From Insolitispirillum peregrinum (GTDB lineage: Bacteria; Pseudomonadota; Alphaproteobacteria; Rhodospirillales; Rhodospirillaceae): 64,000 bases of DNA. Within the stretch, counting starts at the first letter, position 1. Each line of letters begins with the position of its first letter. The stretch lies in assembly GCF_042665255.1 (NCBI RefSeq), contig NZ_JBHTCD010000003.1; one strand, 5' to 3'. A program made the position numbers and the translations under genes. This document shows positions 59,839 through 64,000 of the stretch, piece after piece. The notes under the pieces are model-generated. The model had not been told where the DNA came from. It did no database searches and saw only the letters and a list, made by a program, of their open reading frames with translations.

Positions 59839-60384
59839 TCACTTGATCAACTGGTTGAGAACAGTGCGGAACTGCGGATCATCGCCTCGACCCAGCCACT
59901 CGAACAGCACCATTTCCGTGCTGACCACATCAATGCCGTTCCGCGCCATGCGGGCCAGTGCCAGTTCCTTGTCTCTGCGTCGCCGCGACGAACAGGCGTC
60001 TTCGACCACAAACACCTGATATCCCGCTGCCTGCAGGCCAAGGCAGGTTTGCTGCACGCAGACATGGGCCTCGATGCCTGCCACCACCACCTGTGGGCGG
60101 TCCAGCTGTTTCAGGCGATCGGTGAATACCGGCTCGCCCGTGCAGGCGAAAGTGATTTTTTCGATGGTGGCGGTGGTGTCGTAATAGGGGCGCAGATCGG
60201 CCATCGTCGGGCCGATGCCTTTGGAATATTGCTCGGTAACGATCACCGGCACCTCCAGATGGGCCGCGCCGCGCAGCAGGCGGCTGGAGTTATAGATCAC
60301 CTCGCGCGGGTCATCCATCACCGGGCACAGCTTTTCCTGAACATCAACAATCACGCAACACGAACGGGCGCGCTCGATCACCAT
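59839..60384 (-). CDS. Isochorismatase-family cysteine hydrolase
   Basis: A 181-residue cysteine hydrolase. The triad is Asp14 in IVDVQEKLCPVM, a Lys in the middle, and Cys in VVAGIEAHVCVQQTCLGLQA (about residue 108). This close pattern (VVAGIEAHVCVQQT) is that of YcaC/hydrolase-type members rather than true isochorismatases. AGGAGC lies before the ATG. Confidence 0.88.
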   Translation of the reverse strand: MVIERARSCCVIVDVQEKLCPVMDDPREVIYNSSRLLRGAAHLEVPVIVTEQYSKGIGPTMADLRPYYDTTATIEKITFACTGEPVFTDRLKQLDRPQVVVAGIEAHVCVQQTCLGLQAAGYQVFVVEDACSSRRRRDKELALARMARNGIDVVSTEMVLFEWLGRGDDPQFRTVLNQLIK

Positions 60385-60522
60385 CAGTCTGCTCCTTGAT
60401 CGACATTCTTTCCGGGACTGGTTTCATCATAAACTTTACACAGGTTTAATGCCCAGTTCATTAGGAGGGATTCCGGGCAGAGGGTACCCTGTTTCCTGTA
60501 ATCCCCAGTTCCGAGTCCTGCC

Positions 60523-60750
60523 ATGACCGCTTCCGCGTCCCGCTTTACCGCCCGTTCGGTCCTTTCTGGCCTGCGTGATATTTTCATCCGCTTTTTGCTG
60601 CCCTTGCTGATTCTGGGGGCTTTGCTGGAGGGAATCGAGCTGCTGCTGGAAATGTTCAATGTCCACAGTGACATGACCAACTGGCTGCGCACCGCTGTCA
60701 TGCCGCTGTACCTGTTGATTGCAATGCTGGGCATGCGAAAGAAAAAATAA
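60523..60750 (+). CDS. Small membrane protein, 75 residues
   Basis: Not recognised. Two hydrophobic helices (about 20-38, FIRFLLPLLILGALLEGIEL; and 57-70, AVMPLYLLIAMLGM) and a KKK C-terminus predict an inner-membrane protein with both ends cytoplasmic. The ribosome binding site is weak. It diverges from the isochorismatase-family gene. Confidence 0.5.
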   Translation: MTASASRFTARSVLSGLRDIFIRFLLPLLILGALLEGIELLLEMFNVHSDMTNWLRTAVMPLYLLIAMLGMRKKK

Positions 60751-61429
60751 GCGGCAGGACGGCGGCGGGCGGGAGCCTTTTGCCGCCCGTCAAGGATATC
60801 GACAGGACGGCGTGCAAAGCGCATTCCTTGAACCCGCTTCAGTGTTTCCCCAACAAGATTTTATTGATGGATGCGAGGTTGTCGCAGCCATTTCCCTATC
60901 TTCGGCGAGGATGGGGTTATTTTTGTTTGTCAATAACGTTAGTATTTCCTCTTATTGTTCGTGTATTAATTGAAAATTATTGAGTGTATTTTTGCATTAC
61001 ACCTACCTTTGATCAGCTTATGCGTCATTATTTAACTATTTATTGTATTCTGATTGGTAAGTTGACAAATATTTTATGGACGCATTGTGTAAAATGAGAA
61101 GTGCAACAAGATGTCGTTGCCGTTTAAATATACATATATATTCAATCTTTTGTCTTATCCTAATATTAGGGTTGCGGCTGAAGCTTAAGTCCTTGGAATT
61201 AGTCGTTCTTAGTTTTGTGTTTCTTTGCTCGGCCATCAGTTGTATTTTCACGCAGAGAATGTGGTTTTTGCTCTGTCGCTTTTGTTTGCGGCCTCTGCTC
61301 TGGAGCGGGACAGGGCCGCACTGGCGACAGGCTGGCGGTAAAATAATACAGGGATGATGTGGGGAGAGGCCCTGTTCGGGCTTGCGGGATAATGGACCGC
61401 GCATCCCTATCCATGGGAAGGCAACGACG
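60751..61429. other. AT-rich intergenic region
   Basis: No convincing gene in 679 bases. About 60880-61270 is strikingly AT-rich compared with the rest of the window, with runs such as TTATTTTTGTTTG and TAAATATACATATATATTC. A frame at 61076-61357 would encode 93 residues but has atypical composition and no ribosome binding site. The stretch may be the promoter region of the following chemoreceptor or a remnant of acquired DNA. Confidence 0.6.
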
Positions 61430-63445
61430 ATGATCCAGTTTATGGCGCGTTTTAAAATCGGCATCCGCATTGGCGTGGGATTCACGGTGGTGCTGCTGCT
61501 GTTGGCGATAGAAGTTGCTCTGTCGTATCGCTCGGGAAGTGCTTCGGTTGCGTCGCTGGAGAACTATAACCGGGTTGCCGGAAATGCGGTTCTGATTGGT
61601 CAGGTGGATGCCAATGTCGGGCAAATGCGGCGCCTTGCCCTCAGCTATCTCTATAGTGGCGATCCGGCCACCGCTACGGCGGTACGGGCCACGCGGGACC
61701 AGTTGACCCGTGACCTCGACAGCCTGCTGCAAAGCACCCGTGCGGAGTCCCGCAAGGAACGCTATCGCCGCCTGCAAGGCATTCTGGCCGATTACATGCG
61801 CAACTTTGATAGCCTGGAACAGCTGCGGGCAGACAAGGAACGGCTGTTCGATCAGGACATGGTCGGGCCGGGGATGCAGGCCGCCACCGCCATCGGCACC
61901 CTGTTGGGGCAGTCCCTGAGCAACGGCACAATGGATGTGGCGGCACGGGCAGGGGCGCTGCAGGAGGCCTTGCTCAGCCTGCGCCTGAACGTCTATCGCT
62001 ATGCCAATACCCCGAAAGCCGAACAGGCCGCTGAAGTCGAGCGGTTGTATGGCGTCTTCAAGGAGCGGCATGCGGCGCTGGTGACCCTGCTGAACGGCGC
62101 ATCCCTGTCCGCAATGCAGGATGTCAGCGGCCAGATGGATCGTTACATGACCGCGTTCAAGACCTTTGCCCAGCGCGGACAGGACTTGCACAAACTGTCG
62201 ATGATCGACATGCCGCAGCAGGCCAAGGTTTTTAGTGATGTGTCGGTCGAAGCCCTGAAGGTCGCCCAGGACCGGATGCAGGAAGAACGGGTGTCGGCAA
62301 CGCGCTTGATTGAGGGTAACCAGTCCGACAGCCTGATGCTGGGGATTGCCGCTCTGGTGCTCGGGGTCTCGATGGCCGGGGTGATTGCCTTTGGCATCAC
62401 CGACCCGATTCACCGGATGGCGCGGGCGATGGGCCGTCTGGCGGGTGGTGATCTGGAGACCGATGTCCCGGCGCTGGATTTCAAGGACGAAGTCGGCGAG
62501 ATGGCGCAGGCGGTGGAGGTGTTCAAGGAAAATGCCCAGCGGGTGCGTCAGATGGAAGCCGAACAGCATCTGGCCGAAGAGCGTGCCGCCGAGGAAAAGC
62601 GCCGCCTGATGAACCAGTTGGCAGATTCGTTCCAAAGCAGTGTCGGGCATGTGGTGGAAACGGTCAGCTCGGCGGCAACCGAACTGCAGGCCACCGCCCA
62701 GACGATGGCCGCGATTGCCGAAGAAACCGAGCGTCAGTCCGAGGCGGTGAGCGTGGCGTCGGAACAGGCCAGTGCCAACGTCCAGACGGTGGCCTCGGCC
62801 GCCGAGGAACTGTCCAGCTCGATCAGTGAAATCGGCCGTCAGGTGCAGCATTCCAGTGAAATCACCAGCCGGGCGGCGGAAAAGGCTGCCACCACCCACG
62901 AGGTGATGAAGGGGCTGTCCACCAGCGCCTCGCAGATTGGCGAAGTGGTCAACATGATCACCGACATTGCCGAGCAAACCAACCTGCTGGCGCTGAATGC
63001 CACCATCGAGGCGGCGCGGGCTGGTGATGCAGGCAAGGGCTTTGCGGTGGTGGCCAATGAGGTGAAAAACCTCGCCAGCCAGACGGGCCGGGCGACCGAG
63101 GAAATTTCGCGCCAGATTGCCAGCGTACAATCAGAAACCCAGCACGCGGTGGCGGCGATTGATGAAATCGTCGGTATCATCGAAGACATCAATCAGGTGG
63201 CCTCGTCGATTGCCACGGCGGTGGAGCAGCAGAACGCCGCCACGCGGGAAATCGCCCGCAACGTCGAGCAGGCGGCGGCTGGGACCGGCGAGGTGTCGAG
63301 TAACATTCAAGGCGTCAGTCAGGCCGCCGGAGAGGCTGGTGCCGCTTCGGAACAGGTGGTGGCCGCTTCGCAGGAACTGGCACAAAATGCCGCCATCCTG
63401 CAACAGGAAGTGACCAGCTTCGTGTCGCGGGTGCGGGCATCGTAA
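61430..63445 (+). CDS. Methyl-accepting chemotaxis protein
   Basis: A 671-residue chemoreceptor. TM1 is about residues 8-26. A periplasmic helical domain of about 270 residues (SLENYNRVAGNAVLIGQVDA, DRYMTAFKTFAQRGQDLHKL) is not Cache-like and resembles helical-bundle sensors. TM2 is about 298-322, then HAMP (ITDPIHRMARAMGRLAGGDL) and the signalling domain with tip QTNLLALNATIEAARAGDAG near residue 518. GGGAAGG lies before the ATG at 61430. The C-terminus (SRVRAS) lacks a CheR pentapeptide. Confidence 0.94.
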   Translation: MIQFMARFKIGIRIGVGFTVVLLLLAIEVALSYRSGSASVASLENYNRVAGNAVLIGQVDANVGQMRRLALSYLYSGDPATATAVRATRDQLTRDLDSLLQSTRAESRKERYRRLQGILADYMRNFDSLEQLRADKERLFDQDMVGPGMQAATAIGTLLGQSLSNGTMDVAARAGALQEALLSLRLNVYRYANTPKAEQAAEVERLYGVFKERHAALVTLLNGASLSAMQDVSGQMDRYMTAFKTFAQRGQDLHKLSMIDMPQQAKVFSDVSVEALKVAQDRMQEERVSATRLIEGNQSDSLMLGIAALVLGVSMAGVIAFGITDPIHRMARAMGRLAGGDLETDVPALDFKDEVGEMAQAVEVFKENAQRVRQMEAEQHLAEERAAEEKRRLMNQLADSFQSSVGHVVETVSSAATELQATAQTMAAIAEETERQSEAVSVASEQASANVQTVASAAEELSSSISEIGRQVQHSSEITSRAAEKAATTHEVMKGLSTSASQIGEVVNMITDIAEQTNLLALNATIEAARAGDAGKGFAVVANEVKNLASQTGRATEEISRQIASVQSETQHAVAAIDEIVGIIEDINQVASSIATAVEQQNAATREIARNVEQAAAGTGEVSSNIQGVSQAAGEAGAASEQVVAASQELAQNAAILQQEVTSFVSRVRAS

Positions 63446-63502
63446 GGTGGAGGGCATTACTGCGAGAAGGATGCAGGACACGACAAACAGAAACCGGGAT
63501 CA

Positions 63503-63569
63503 TGGAGCGCTGCTCCACACCTCGCCGGGGCCTTGAGGCCCCGGACCCCGTTACTTTGATTTTTAAAGA
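63503..63569 (+). repeat. Dispersed two-hairpin repeat, copy D (3' truncated)
   Basis: TGGAGC-GCT-GCTCCA (63503-63517), ACCTCG, CCGGGGCC-TTGA-GGCCCCGG, then GACCCCGTTACTTTGATTTT. Similarity to copies B and C stops near 63569, before their AAAATGGGGGTT end, where the insertion sequence appears to begin. Confidence 0.82.
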
Positions 63570-64000
63570 GGCTCTTCCCGTGTTTCGGGGTGATGGGAAG
63601 GGATCAGGCGAGCAATGCGCCGACCAGTGCCCCGAGGAGAGCTTTTCCTCTTCGGCGTGCGTTGTGGGTGAACTGGAAGAAGGCGAGGTAGATCGGCAGT
63701 TTTTCCTGTGAAATTCCGCGATGGGGGCGCAACCAGGACCGCAGGAGGGACCAGAAGCCCTCCATGGTGTTGACGTGAATCTCATGAAAGCCGTCACCAT
63801 CCTCATCACGGGCGTATTCACCACGCCCGTGACAGACTGTCTTGTGGTGATATCCCCAGTCGGGCAGACGCGCATAGATATGGTACTCGTCGGTGAAGAC
63901 GCTGGTTCCGGGTTTGATGCATTGGGTGATGACCGGTTTGATGGTGACTTGCCGGACATTCTCCAGCATGCGTAGAACGACCTGGCCGCTGCGTTGGATC
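63570..64000 (-). mobile_element. IS1595-type insertion sequence, one end
   Basis: From about 63570 the sequence changes to AGGCTCTTCCCGTGTTTCGG and leads into the transposase gene on the minus strand. The left terminus is inferred from where the flanking repeat breaks off; the other end, and so the inverted repeats and target duplication, are outside the window. Confidence 0.65.
63604..64000 (-). CDS. IS1595-family (ISXO2-like) transposase, C-terminal part
   Basis: The frame is open from 64000 to the stop at 63604, about 132 codons, so the 5' end is cut by the window. Visible are the DDE-domain pieces VFTDEYHIYARL (second acidic residue) and YHHKTVCHGRGEYAR, then HEIHVNTMEGFWSLLRSWLR with the H-x-N-x-x-E pattern of ISXO2-like transposases, and a C-terminal KLPIYLAFFQFTHNARRRGK. 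No internal stop or frameshift is seen in this part. Catalyses cut-and-paste or copy-type movement of the element. Confidence 0.9.
   Translation of the reverse strand, partial: IQRSGQVVLRMLENVRQVTIKPVITQCIKPGTSVFTDEYHIYARLPDWGYHHKTVCHGRGEYARDEDGDGFHEIHVNTMEGFWSLLRSWLRPHRGISQEKLPIYLAFFQFTHNARRRGKALLGALVGALLA

Noticed and set aside
61076..61357. 93-codon frame in the AT-rich gap
   Set aside because: No ribosome binding site, odd Cys/Leu-rich composition and location in non-coding-looking AT-rich DNA.

Overview
The window is GC-rich, densely coded bacterial chromosome that reads as an alphaproteobacterium of the Rhodospirillales type. Pointers are a Rhodospirillum-rubrum-like form II RuBisCO, a DUF1476 protein (the alphaproteobacterial F1-ATPase inhibitor zeta family), an NDUFAF5-like complex I assembly methyltransferase, sdhCDAB, two chemoreceptors, and palindromic intergenic repeats of a kind common in alphaproteobacteria. 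The genus is not resolved from sequence alone.

Layout. 0-8.2 kb: surface polysaccharide locus. wecB and a truncated O-antigen-ligase-like gene run left; an amidotransferase (AsnB family), a GT-B transferase, a Wzy/ligase-like membrane protein, a GT4 transferase and a PF14907 nucleotidyltransferase run right with start/stop overlaps. 8.2-12.5 kb: RNA repair locus rtcR / rtcB-rtcA with a clear sigma54 promoter. 12.5-13.3 kb: a lower-GC membrane-protein gene between two inverted copies of a dispersed repeat. 13.3-22 kb: purine genes purC-S-Q-L and purB, with an XRE regulator, an NRDE protein, DUF1476 and small unknown genes. 22-27.5 kb: a pilus-assembly N-domain protein, radC, two tandem methionine aminopeptidases, sfsA, an NDUFAF5-like gene and comF. 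27.5-29.8 kb: a TetR regulator divergent from three tandem copies of a small exported protein gene, with a palindrome lying between the -35 and -10 of a candidate promoter. 29.9-33.1 kb: glutaredoxin, a nitrilase-family amidase, and a chemoreceptor. 33.1-37.6 kb: a candidate 42-residue peptide gene, gamma-class carbonic anhydrase, argC, a solitary cbbM, and a Tat-exported M15/DUF882 peptidase. 37.7-44.9 kb: alpha-2-macroglobulin plus PBP1C. 44.9-50 kb: DUF2726, YgiQ, a Rieske protein, Lrp/AsnC and DUF2000. 50-53.5 kb: sdhCDAB. 53.5-60.8 kb: a monooxygenase-domain/TetR pair, korAB with a ferritin-like gene and a divergent ferredoxin, rpmJ, and two small hydrolases. 60.8-64 kb: an AT-rich gap, a second chemoreceptor, and the end of an IS1595-type insertion sequence that runs off the window.

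How it works together. Most content is core metabolism: purine synthesis, the TCA cycle, ferredoxin-linked 2-oxoacid oxidation, arginine synthesis and CO2 handling. Cell-envelope work (polysaccharide, A2M/PBP1C, DUF882 peptidase) and chemotaxis are added to this. The least explained parts are the TetR-linked triplicated exported protein, the Gly-rich candidate peptide gene at 33.2 kb, and the repeat-flanked gene at 12.6-13.1 kb. No tRNA, rRNA, CRISPR array or prophage was seen.
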